Of a stretch of 64,000 nucleotides of DNA, positions 21,655 through 29,697 are shown piece after piece. Every line of letters starts with the position of its first letter. Position 1 is the first letter of the stretch. Made by a program: the position numbers and the translations under genes. The DNA lies in the NCBI GenBank assembly GCA_947472645.1, contig CANJBQ010000003.1, positions 62,001-126,000 of the forward strand. Direction: 5' to 3'. The stretch comes from Burkholderiaceae bacterium. GTDB taxonomy: Bacteria > Pseudomonadota > Gammaproteobacteria > Burkholderiales > Burkholderiaceae. The notes beneath the pieces were generated by a model that worked only from the letters and a program-made list of their open reading frames with translations, was not told the origin of the DNA and searched no databases.

Positions 21655-21658
21655 AGCC

Positions 21659-22033
21659 ATGAAACCATTTGTAAAATATATATTATTGTTAAGTCTTCCC
21701 ATCTTATTAATGGCTTGTGGGCCCAGTAGTGATGACGTTTCTAAACAAGTCTTGGCCTCTATGCAAGAAAAATTTGATACTGACGCTAATTTAAAGCAGT
21801 TTCATTTAACCGCAAAAAGTGCGCAGTTTGTTAAGCAAGAGGGCAACCAATTTAAAGGGATTGTTAAAGTTCAGAGTAAAGATGGTATTCATGACATTTC
21901 TGTAACTGCAACTGCTGATGGAAAAAATGTGGTTTGGGAGGCTCCGTCAGATGCATTTTCTTTTTTGGCGATAGAGCAGCTTAATCAGTCATTACAGCAG
22001 TTACAAAATTTATTTCAAGGAATGATTAAGTAA
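21659..22033 (+). CDS. Putative small lipoprotein
   Basis: A 124-aa protein with a short signal peptide and lipobox (LLMAC, lipidated C20). The mature part (GPSSDDVSKQVLASMQEKFD...) is soluble and mixed alpha/beta. I recognise no domain. ATG 21659 was chosen because it gives a proper lipoprotein signal; an in-frame upstream start would overlap the oxidoreductase gene and bury the signal. It begins 4 nt after that gene. The function is unknown. Confidence 0.65.
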   Translation: MKPFVKYILLLSLPILLMACGPSSDDVSKQVLASMQEKFDTDANLKQFHLTAKSAQFVKQEGNQFKGIVKVQSKDGIHDISVTATADGKNVVWEAPSDAFSFLAIEQLNQSLQQLQNLFQGMIK

Positions 22034-22253
22034 GTTCAATGTGATCAGTTGTATTAAAAAGTACAAAATTTTCTTTCCTTCAGCATCAATGCCTAACAAA
22101 TGATTGATGGTTTACCCTCTTATTGAACTCAACTACGATAATAATACGGAATTTGACAAATTGAATATTTGTATCAAACTGAGTAGCTTTGATTTCATCC
22201 TTATATAATAAATTTATAGAAAATAGCTGTAATTTGCAAAAAACAGGGACTAG

Positions 22254-23456
22254 ATGGCTTCAGTAAAAAGAAAATTATTGGTGGTTGTTATATTTTTAAG
22301 CTTGATTACTGGGCTCACTGCTTTAACTTGGAGGCAAGCTCATGTATCTAAAGAGATGATAGATTCTTTATCGACTTCCCAAGAAATAGATACTCATCAA
22401 AAAAATGATGTTGTTCATGAAGAGGTGATTCAGGTCATTACTCCAAAGACCCCATCTGAGAGTGATCAAGTTGTTGATTTAATTGCTGGCAATTTGATGA
22501 GTCAGGAGATGCCCTCTAATCTAAAAGATGCAGATTGGGATAGCTTTACACAAACGGTTAAAGCCAACTGGAATATTTATAACACGTCAATTGGAAAACC
22601 AATGTTGGAGTGGTCAGCTCACGAAATTCCAGGAGGACAAAAAAAGGTTTTTTATCCTTTTTCTGGGCCTGACTTTACAACCTTATTCCAACTCTATCCA
22701 CATGCCAATCATTTCGTGATGACTGCGCAACAAAGGGGGGAGCGTTTAGTCAATTTATCCACGTTAAATCCAACTGCCGCAAAGCAAACGATCGAAGTAC
22801 TCAGCTCCGCATGGAAAAGTTTTGGTCATGATGGCTTTTTTGTGACTGAGTATTTGTTTAAATATATTTCTCAAAATAAAGTGAAAATTGGCTCAACAAC
22901 GTTAATTGCATCATTTGCTCATTTACATGGGTTTTCAATTCAAAAGATTGTGCCCATTGAGATTGATGAACAAGGAATACTTCGGGAATTAGGTGATGAG
23001 CAACCTTGGGACTCTGTAAGATTTTATATGGTTAAAGATAATAAGTCGGTTATCTTAGATTATGTTCGTATGGATTTATCTAATGCAGGCTTCAAAAAAT
23101 CCCCGCAACACCTCACTTTCTTTGTGGACGCTGCAAAGTCACCGATTTTACTGAAGGCGGCCTCCCATTTGCCCCAACATAAAGACTTTACTTTGGTTAG
23201 AGATGCTTTACTCAATAACTCTCCGTACATCATTCAGGATGAAACAGGGTTGGACTATCACCCATTGAGCAGTACTTTTAACACCGTTTTATATGGTAGC
23301 TTTGTTAAGGCATACAAGGTATTTTCAACTTATAATATCGAACTTGCCAAGGCATATAAGGACCGTGAGGACGAAAAACCACTCCCTTTCCGGGTGGGGT
23401 ATTTTAAAGATGGTAATTACGCTTTAATTACTGCGACCAAAAAAACTTCACAATAA
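22254..23456 (+). CDS. Envelope protein of unknown function with a YPFSGPDF motif
   Basis: A 400-aa protein with an N-terminal hydrophobic anchor (about residues 7-26) and a long extracytoplasmic part. The segment HEIPGGQKKVFYPFSGPDFTTLFQLYPHANHFVM (residues about 124-157) resembles a widespread uncharacterised family with a conserved YPFSGPD motif followed by a Pro-x-Ala segment. No catalytic motif is recognised. The upstream 220-bp gap holds a TATAAT at 22204-22209 without a good -35. It is probably transcribed alone. I assign no function. Confidence 0.7.
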   Translation: MASVKRKLLVVVIFLSLITGLTALTWRQAHVSKEMIDSLSTSQEIDTHQKNDVVHEEVIQVITPKTPSESDQVVDLIAGNLMSQEMPSNLKDADWDSFTQTVKANWNIYNTSIGKPMLEWSAHEIPGGQKKVFYPFSGPDFTTLFQLYPHANHFVMTAQQRGERLVNLSTLNPTAAKQTIEVLSSAWKSFGHDGFFVTEYLFKYISQNKVKIGSTTLIASFAHLHGFSIQKIVPIEIDEQGILRELGDEQPWDSVRFYMVKDNKSVILDYVRMDLSNAGFKKSPQHLTFFVDAAKSPILLKAASHLPQHKDFTLVRDALLNNSPYIIQDETGLDYHPLSSTFNTVLYGSFVKAYKVFSTYNIELAKAYKDREDEKPLPFRVGYFKDGNYALITATKKTSQ

Positions 23457-23510
23457 GCCATTAAAACGAAGATTGCCAATGTGTTGTTTCAACTTTAGCT
23501 ATTCAATGAA

Positions 23511-23729
23511 TTAACGGATCATTACAAAAGATACAACCCCTGGCTTTTCTGGACGAATCGAAACTCTTTGAACTGTTGAAACCGGCACTAGATAATTTAA
23601 TTGCGCAGTGACGACATGATGATGGTTGTTCAAATTGGGGAGTGCCTGAGCATTTAAGTTACTCAATTGAGGAGTAATACCAAGAATCGAAATGCTTAAA
23701 ATAGCGGTTGCCTTTAGAAAGTTTTTCAT
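23511..23729 (-). CDS. Small exported protein of unknown function
   Basis: A 72-aa protein starting MKNFLKATAILSISILG, a typical signal peptide with likely cleavage near AQA at about residue 28. The mature part is about 44 residues (NNHHHVVTAQLNYLVPVSTVQRVSIRPEKPG). The start at 23729 has a strong GGAGG site 5-6 nt upstream, which supports a real gene. An upstream in-frame start was rejected for lack of a site. No family is recognised. Confidence 0.55.
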   Translation of the reverse strand: MKNFLKATAILSISILGITPQLSNLNAQALPNLNNHHHVVTAQLNYLVPVSTVQRVSIRPEKPGVVSFVMIR

Positions 23730-23792
23730 TTCAGCCTCCAATGGGTTTATATACCTTATCTACGGCATATTCAATGAAAATATGAGGGCATC

Positions 23793-24656
23793 TCACTCTA
23801 TATAAACTTCATAACGGTGGGCTAAGGTGATTAAGTTGAACTCTAAAAGGATGTTCTTGAGTTGGTCGTGTGCCTTTGCCATCTTCCCTGCATGCGGGGA
23901 TTTATGGGCGATGATGAGTTCGTTTTTTAAGGAGTGCTCCCACCCAACTAATTCAGTGACGGTGACCTCATAGCCTTTTGACTCCAGATAAAGACAGCGT
24001 ATGACATTTGTCAAATGACTACCAAATTCACGAGTGTGGATAGGGTATTTCCAGAGTGCTGTAAAGAAGTTATTTTTCAAGGAGGCAGCTTTATTTTTCT
24101 TCAATAAACTGGCAAGCTCTGCTTGGCAACAAGGTACCAAAATAAGATGCGCCACATCTTTTTGTAGGGCAAATGAAATAGCATCATCGGTTGCCGTATT
24201 GCAAGCATGGAGTGCTGTCACTATATCAATAGTGCTTGGTATTTGAGTTGCTGTGTGGGTTTGCTCAGCACTTAATTGATAAAATTCCATTTGCTGAAAA
24301 TCTAATTGCTTGGCCAATTTACGGCAGTATTCTACTAACTCTTGTCGAACTTCAATACCGATGATTTTGTAGGGAGTTTTTAAAAGTTTGGTAACGAGGT
24401 CATACAACATAAAACCAAGGTAAGATTTTCCTGCACCAAAGTCAATCAGGTGAAACTGTCCCTTTTCGGCAGTAACAGAATGAATAATGGGCTCTATAAA
24501 TTGAATGAGATGAGATACTTGTTTAATCTTTCTCCGACTATCTTGATTCATTTTTCCATCCCTAGTCAAAATATGTAACTCTTTTAACAGTTCAATGGAT
24601 TGATGATCTTTGACTTCATATTTATCTACTTGCGAAGTTACTTGTTTATTTGGCAT
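23793..24656 (-). CDS. SAM-dependent methyltransferase (Methyltransf_32-like)
   Basis: A 287-aa cytoplasmic protein. The SAM-binding motif I is HLIDFGAGKSYLGFMLYDL (about residues 68-86), followed by an acidic strand end (IIGIEVRQELVEYC) and VTALHACNTATDDAI. The ALHACNTATD and LVPCCQAEL segments match the class-I methyltransferases grouped with GSTCD-type proteins (Pfam Methyltransf_32). The substrate is unknown. It is transcribed on its own, facing away from the efflux operon, with a 158-bp gap upstream in which I see no clear promoter. Confidence 0.75.
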   Translation of the reverse strand: MPNKQVTSQVDKYEVKDHQSIELLKELHILTRDGKMNQDSRRKIKQVSHLIQFIEPIIHSVTAEKGQFHLIDFGAGKSYLGFMLYDLVTKLLKTPYKIIGIEVRQELVEYCRKLAKQLDFQQMEFYQLSAEQTHTATQIPSTIDIVTALHACNTATDDAISFALQKDVAHLILVPCCQAELASLLKKNKAASLKNNFFTALWKYPIHTREFGSHLTNVIRCLYLESKGYEVTVTELVGWEHSLKNELIIAHKSPHAGKMAKAHDQLKNILLEFNLITLAHRYEVYIE

Positions 24657-24814
24657 AAAGTTGTTCGAATATATCCTTCAAGTTTCACTATGAGTTAGGG
24701 TTTGTACTAATCTGCTAGTATAGGCAATATGCAGAAAACACTATTTTATAAGTTTTAAATTTATACAAGGTTGTTTTGCTAATAATCTGCAAATAGTTAA
24801 CACTTGAAGTATTC

Positions 24815-26260
24815 ATGCATAAAAGACCATTTATCTACCTCCTCTATCGAAACAGTATTTATTTCCTGTTTTTGATCTTGACTGTGTCTTGCACAGTTTT
24901 TAAGGAAGATAAATCAGAAATCAAAAAACTATCTCAATTAGAGAAAGTCTCAGATCAGGTCCCAATAATTTCAGCAAAGTGGTGGGAACACTTCAATGAT
25001 CAGCAATTAAATCTTTTACTTGAACAATCATTAAAAGATTCGCCAAGTATCTCAACAGCAGATGCTCGAATGCAAGCAGCTCGTGCCTTGATGTTATCTA
25101 ATCAATCCGTATTACTTCCTCAAGTCGCATTAAATACGCAAGCTAATCGCCAACGGCTTTCAGAGAATTATATTTTTCCTCAGGGGTTTGATTCCATAAC
25201 GAATTACGGTTATGTTGCTGGAACTTTTAATTGGTCACTTGATTTGTGGGGTAAACAAAAACGATTGATTGACGGCAGTAAATATCGATTAGTAAGTGCG
25301 CAAGCACAGTTAGATACTGCTAAATTAAACTTAGCAATTGCTGTTGTCACAGCGTATATAGAGTATGACTATGCTTGTAAAAGCCTTTTAATTACTAAAG
25401 TAGATGTTCATTCACGTTTAGAGCTCGTACAAATTGCTCAAGAAAGATACCGTGTTGGAACCGTAGATTTAGTAGTTGTGAATCAAGCCAAAGTTGAGTA
25501 TCAAGATAGCCATGCTCAAGAGCTGATGGTCGAAAACCAAGTCAAATTGTGGCGTCATCAACTAGCGGCCTTAGTGGGTCAAGGCCCAAGTTTTGGAGAT
25601 CAAATAAAGCCGCCAAATCTTCAAGTTCAAGTCATTGCCAATCAGAAAATCACAAAAATTCCCTCAGATCTCATTGCTAGACGACCAGATTTACAAGGAT
25701 TGCTTTCTCAAATTGAGGCTTCTCGTCAGGATCTTAAGGCAGCTCATTTAGATTATTTACCTAGCTTTGATATAACGGCCAATTATGGTTTACAAGCATT
25801 TGGTTTAGGTAATTTGATTAATTCAGGAAGTCAGATCTTTAGTTTAGGCCCGGTGATTAACTTACCTATTTTCAATGGAGGTAAGATTGATGCAAATATT
25901 ACCGCCAAAGAAGCGACAAAAAATCAAGCCATCGCAGATTATCATGAGCAATTACTCATGGCGCTTCGACAATCTGCAGATGGAATCAGTAGTGTTCAAA
26001 GCTCTACAAAAGAGTGGCAGTCGAAAGATCAATCTCTGCAGGCAGCTAAACAGATTAATGAGATTTTTATCAAACGCCATCATGCTGGAGTCATGTCTTT
26101 GGAACAGTTGGATCAGGCTCAAATAGTCTTAGATCAGAAAAAACTAGCCGAAGTTAGCGCTCAAAAACAGATTTTTAATGCGCATGTTAGTTTAATTCAA
26201 GCCCTTGGCGGCGGTTACTTTACAAATGCACCACTGGCATCTTCAACTTTAGGTAAATAA
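24815..26260 (+). CDS. NodT-family outer-membrane efflux lipoprotein
   Basis: A 481-aa TolC-like outer-membrane channel with a lipoprotein signal (LTVSC, lipidated C26). It shows the family's duplicated coiled-coil layout: WWEHFNDQQLNLLLEQSLKDSPSISTADARMQAARA in the first repeat, FNWSLDLWGKQKR, IPSDLIARRPDLQGLLSQIEASRQDLKAA in the second repeat, and GPVINLPIFNGGK. It forms the exit duct of a tripartite pump with the two genes that follow (12 nt and 2 nt apart). It may also serve the RND pump at 29698-34006, which has no channel gene of its own. Confidence 0.9.
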   Translation: MHKRPFIYLLYRNSIYFLFLILTVSCTVFKEDKSEIKKLSQLEKVSDQVPIISAKWWEHFNDQQLNLLLEQSLKDSPSISTADARMQAARALMLSNQSVLLPQVALNTQANRQRLSENYIFPQGFDSITNYGYVAGTFNWSLDLWGKQKRLIDGSKYRLVSAQAQLDTAKLNLAIAVVTAYIEYDYACKSLLITKVDVHSRLELVQIAQERYRVGTVDLVVVNQAKVEYQDSHAQELMVENQVKLWRHQLAALVGQGPSFGDQIKPPNLQVQVIANQKITKIPSDLIARRPDLQGLLSQIEASRQDLKAAHLDYLPSFDITANYGLQAFGLGNLINSGSQIFSLGPVINLPIFNGGKIDANITAKEATKNQAIADYHEQLLMALRQSADGISSVQSSTKEWQSKDQSLQAAKQINEIFIKRHHAGVMSLEQLDQAQIVLDQKKLAEVSAQKQIFNAHVSLIQALGGGYFTNAPLASSTLGK

Positions 26261-26272
26261 TGGTAAAAAAAT

Positions 26273-27406
26273 ATGACAACCAATACAACTGAAGATCATC
26301 GTCCAAACTCCTATAACCGAAAGTTGGCTTTTCAGATTTTTTTCGGTTTACTCATTACTTGTTTAATCATCTATATGTTCTATTGGTTCATTGAGTCAAG
26401 CCATTATGAGTCAACAGATAATGCTTATGTTTCTGCTCCTCAATTACAAATTAGTTCTCAAGTAGAAGGTACGGTTTCTGCAGTCCTGATTAGTGAAACT
26501 CAAGAGGTTAAAGCTGGAGAGTTACTTTTTAAAATTGATAACACTGAGTCGAAAATCGCATCTGAGATTGCTGATGCTGATTTAATGAAAGCCATTCGCA
26601 CCGTTCGATCTAATGTATTGATGGCAAAAGTAAAAAAACAAGAGTTGGATCGAACAAAATTAGATTACGAACGACGCTTTGCTGTTCAAGGAGTAGCAGC
26701 TTATTCAGCAGATGAATTGGCGCATTACAAATCACAATTTGATTTAGCACAAACAGCCTATTCTCAAGCCCTTGAGAATGCTGATAGTATTGTGAACCTT
26801 GCGCAAGTGGCTAATCATCCAGATGTTCTTCGAGCTACTGGATTAGCGAAAAAGAGTTATGTCGCCTTGTTACGAGCAGATGTTGCCGCACCTGTTAAAG
26901 CGGTTGTTGCAAGACGTTCTGCACAAGTTGGCCAAAGAGTCTCTCCGGGAGTACCTTTAGCCACTTTGATTCTGAGTGACGTGATGTGGGTTGATGCTAA
27001 CTTTAAAGAAGATCAACTCGCAAAGATGCGGATTGGTCAACACGTGCAGTTAGAGGCTGATGTATATGGGAACAAAGTGAGTTTTGGTGGGACAGTATCA
27101 GGTTTTTCTCCAGGAACTGGATCTGCTTTAGCGGTATTGCCTGCCCAAAATGCAACTAGTAATTGGGTAAAAGTTGTTCAACGATTGCCCGTTAGAGTAG
27201 CCATCGATTCTGAAGTATTAAAAAAATATCCACTACGGGTTGGTTTAACGATGACAGCAAAGGTTGACATTCGAAATTCTGAAGGTGTTGCCTTGCAATC
27301 GATGCAAAAAAATGAAGCGCTGCAAACTGACTTATATGATCAGCAGACAGTCGCTGCCCTGACGCATGTTCAAAAAATTATCGACCATGCCACTAAGTCT
27401 AATTAA
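26273..27406 (+). CDS. emrA: HlyD/EmrA-family membrane fusion protein
   Basis: A 377-aa periplasmic adaptor with one N-terminal membrane helix (about residues 20-40). Family signatures are ESTDNAYVSAPQLQISSQVEGTV, VKAGELLFKID in the lipoyl domain, a helical hairpin (residues about 85-190), and the VAAPVKAVVARRSAQVGQRVSPG return half. It links the inner-membrane EmrB-type transporter to the NodT channel. The name follows the family; drug specificity is not known. Confidence 0.88.
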   Translation: MTTNTTEDHRPNSYNRKLAFQIFFGLLITCLIIYMFYWFIESSHYESTDNAYVSAPQLQISSQVEGTVSAVLISETQEVKAGELLFKIDNTESKIASEIADADLMKAIRTVRSNVLMAKVKKQELDRTKLDYERRFAVQGVAAYSADELAHYKSQFDLAQTAYSQALENADSIVNLAQVANHPDVLRATGLAKKSYVALLRADVAAPVKAVVARRSAQVGQRVSPGVPLATLILSDVMWVDANFKEDQLAKMRIGQHVQLEADVYGNKVSFGGTVSGFSPGTGSALAVLPAQNATSNWVKVVQRLPVRVAIDSEVLKKYPLRVGLTMTAKVDIRNSEGVALQSMQKNEALQTDLYDQQTVAALTHVQKIIDHATKSN

Positions 27407-27408
27407 CG

Positions 27409-28980
27409 ATGGCTGAGCAAGTCCAAGCCCAAGCTTTGTCAAGGAATTTACCCTTGGGAGAGGTAGAGCCTTTGCATGGATTTAAACTCATTTTGGCAAC
27501 ATTTGCTTTGGGCCTGGGATCTTTTATGAATGTCCTGGACATTTCTATTGCGAATGTATCTTTGCCAACGATTGCGGGTGACTTTGCTGTGAGTCCAGCA
27601 CAGGGGACTTGGGTGATCACCTCTTACGCAGTCAGTGAAGCAATTATGTTACCCCTTACTGGTTGGTTATCAAGTCGTTTTGGTGAAATTCGACAATTCA
27701 TTTTTGCGACGCTCATGTTTGCACTTGCCTCAGCATTGTGTGGTCTAGCAGTTTCGTTTCCGATGTTATTGATTAGCCGAATTTTGCAGGGCATTGTGGG
27801 TGCCTCCATGATTCCATTGTCACAGGCGTTGATCATTAAAAGCTTTCCACCAGAAAAAAGAGGGATGGCATTAGGCATTTGGGCGATGACAACAATTGTG
27901 GCTCCAATTATGGGGCCAGTCATTGGCGGGTGGTTGACGGATAACTATTCTTGGCGGTGGGTTTTTTATATCAATATTCCATTTGCCTTGTTATGTGCCT
28001 ACCTAATTGGTTCCTTATTCAAAGGGCGCGATAATGTTCGAGTAAAAAAACCCATTGATAAAGTTGGTTTAATTCTTTTGGCGGTTGGAATTGGTTGTTT
28101 ACAAATACTATTGGATAAAGGAAATGAATTAGATTGGTTTTCTTCGCCGATTATTGTCGCAATCGCTTTAACTTCATTCATTTGTTTAGTGTGTTTTGTT
28201 TTATGGGAGTTGGGTGAGGAGCATCCGGTAGTTAATCTTCGATTATTTAGATTGAAAAATTTTCGAATTGCGTCTATTTGTTTATTTGTAGGCTCATTTG
28301 CTTTTTATATCTTTGTTGTGATTGGTCCCTTATGGATGCAAACACAATTGGGGTACACCGCTTTTACGGCAGGTTTAGTAATGGCAAGTACCGGATTATT
28401 AGCGATTGTGGCGGGGCCATTTTTTGGCTCTCAACTACCTAGGTTAGGGGCTCGACGCATTGCGACTTTAGGCTTTTCCTGTTTTGCCATTGGCGCCATT
28501 TTAAGTTCTTTGATAACTTCTGATGTCAGTTACCATTATTTACAACAGACAAGAATTATTATGGGATTAGGGGTTGCTGGATTTTTTGTACCTATGACCG
28601 CGATATCTTTATCGCAATTACGACCCGACCAAATGGCAGCAGGTTCTGGATTGACTAATTTTTTAAGGAATATTGGTGGAAGCACCGGCACAGCAATTGG
28701 TGCTACGGTATGGCAAAACGAAGCTATTCGTAACCATGCCATTCTTTCTGAATCTTTAACAACTAGCAATCTCTCATTAGCGAATTTACAAGATCAATTA
28801 ACGAGTGCTGGAATTTCTCCAGAAGGGCAACTACAGTTTCTTGATTTGATGGTGAATTCGCAAGCGTATATTTTGTCAACGAATCATTTGCTAACTTTCT
28901 CAGGATTGATTATGTTGTGTTTAATTCCGGTAGTTTGGTTAGCTAAGCCACCATTTGGAGCAGGTGGCAGCGGTCATTAA
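27409..28980 (+). CDS. emrB: DHA2-family (EmrB/QacA) MFS efflux transporter
   Basis: A 523-aa transporter with 14 predicted membrane helices. DHA2 motifs are present: MNVLDISIANVSLPTIAGDFAVSPAQGTWVITSYAVSEAI (motif D1 and region), GWLSSRFGE (motif A), GVVGASMIPLSQALI and GPVIGGWLTDNYSWRWVFYINIPF (motif C). It exports amphipathic compounds using the proton gradient. The gene begins 2 nt after emrA. Its stop lies only 6 nt from the stop of dnaQ on the opposite strand, with no terminator between them. Confidence 0.9.
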   Translation: MAEQVQAQALSRNLPLGEVEPLHGFKLILATFALGLGSFMNVLDISIANVSLPTIAGDFAVSPAQGTWVITSYAVSEAIMLPLTGWLSSRFGEIRQFIFATLMFALASALCGLAVSFPMLLISRILQGIVGASMIPLSQALIIKSFPPEKRGMALGIWAMTTIVAPIMGPVIGGWLTDNYSWRWVFYINIPFALLCAYLIGSLFKGRDNVRVKKPIDKVGLILLAVGIGCLQILLDKGNELDWFSSPIIVAIALTSFICLVCFVLWELGEEHPVVNLRLFRLKNFRIASICLFVGSFAFYIFVVIGPLWMQTQLGYTAFTAGLVMASTGLLAIVAGPFFGSQLPRLGARRIATLGFSCFAIGAILSSLITSDVSYHYLQQTRIIMGLGVAGFFVPMTAISLSQLRPDQMAAGSGLTNFLRNIGGSTGTAIGATVWQNEAIRNHAILSESLTTSNLSLANLQDQLTSAGISPEGQLQFLDLMVNSQAYILSTNHLLTFSGLIMLCLIPVVWLAKPPFGAGGSGH

Positions 28981-28986
28981 TAGAAT

Positions 28987-29691
28987 TTAATGCAGCCAAA
29001 TAGGCGGTATTTTTGATTTCTTTGCTAGTTCGTCCATTAGTTTTTGATGAAGGTCTTCATCTTCGGCACTTGCAGCCAATATGATAAGTTCGGAGTTCCC
29101 TGGTAGAGGTGTATCGAGAACTGATTGGTTAGTTGACTGCATGGCATCTTCCATCATTAAATCATTTTGCCCGCGGGTCATACATAGATAAACCTCTGCA
29201 AGAAGTTTGGCATCCAAGAGAGCACCGTGAAGGGTGCGGTGATCATTTTTTACCCCAAATCGATTACAAAGATCATCTAATCGATTCCTTTTTCCAGGAA
29301 ACATATGTTGCGCATTAATCAGAGTATCGATCACTCCTGAGACGATACTACTAAAAGATTCTTTACCTAATCGTTGAAATTCCATATCCAGGAAGCCTAG
29401 GTCAAACGCTGCATTATGAATAATGACCTCTGCGCCAAACGAAAAATTAACAATATCTTTAGCCACCTCAGCAAAGAGTGGCTTATCTGCTAAGAAGTCA
29501 TTGCGTAATCCATGAATAACAGCAGCTTCTTCTGGCATATCTCTTTCAGGATTAATGTAAAAGTGAAGTGTATTTCCGGTAGGGCGACGATTGATTAACT
29601 CAATACAACCGATCTCAACTAAGCGATCACCGCTCTCAGGATGAAGGCCAGTTGTTTCAGTATCGAGGATGATTTGTCGATTAGCAATCAT
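28987..29691 (-). CDS. dnaQ: DNA polymerase III epsilon subunit (proofreading exonuclease)
   Basis: A 234-aa DEDDh 3'-5' exonuclease. Exo I has D10 and E12 (ILDTETTGL), Exo II has D97 (HNAAFDLGFLD), and Exo III has H155 and D160 (HRTLHGALLDAKLL), so all catalytic residues are present. It proofreads for the replicative polymerase. In many proteobacteria dnaQ lies directly beside rnhA; here a 4.3-kb RND efflux pair separates them. It follows the RND gene by 6 nt on the same strand and so depends on read-through or an internal promoter. Confidence 0.93.
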   Translation of the reverse strand: MIANRQIILDTETTGLHPESGDRLVEIGCIELINRRPTGNTLHFYINPERDMPEEAAVIHGLRNDFLADKPLFAEVAKDIVNFSFGAEVIIHNAAFDLGFLDMEFQRLGKESFSSIVSGVIDTLINAQHMFPGKRNRLDDLCNRFGVKNDHRTLHGALLDAKLLAEVYLCMTRGQNDLMMEDAMQSTNQSVLDTPLPGNSELIILAASAEDEDLHQKLMDELAKKSKIPPIWLH

Positions 29692-29697
29692 GATGGG

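Noticed and set aside
16602..22180. The 14-mer ATTTGTATCAAACT occurs at 16602-16615 and 22167-22180, upstream of two genes
   Set aside because: In an AT-rich 64-kb window several repeated 14-mers are expected by chance; the surrounding bases do not match.
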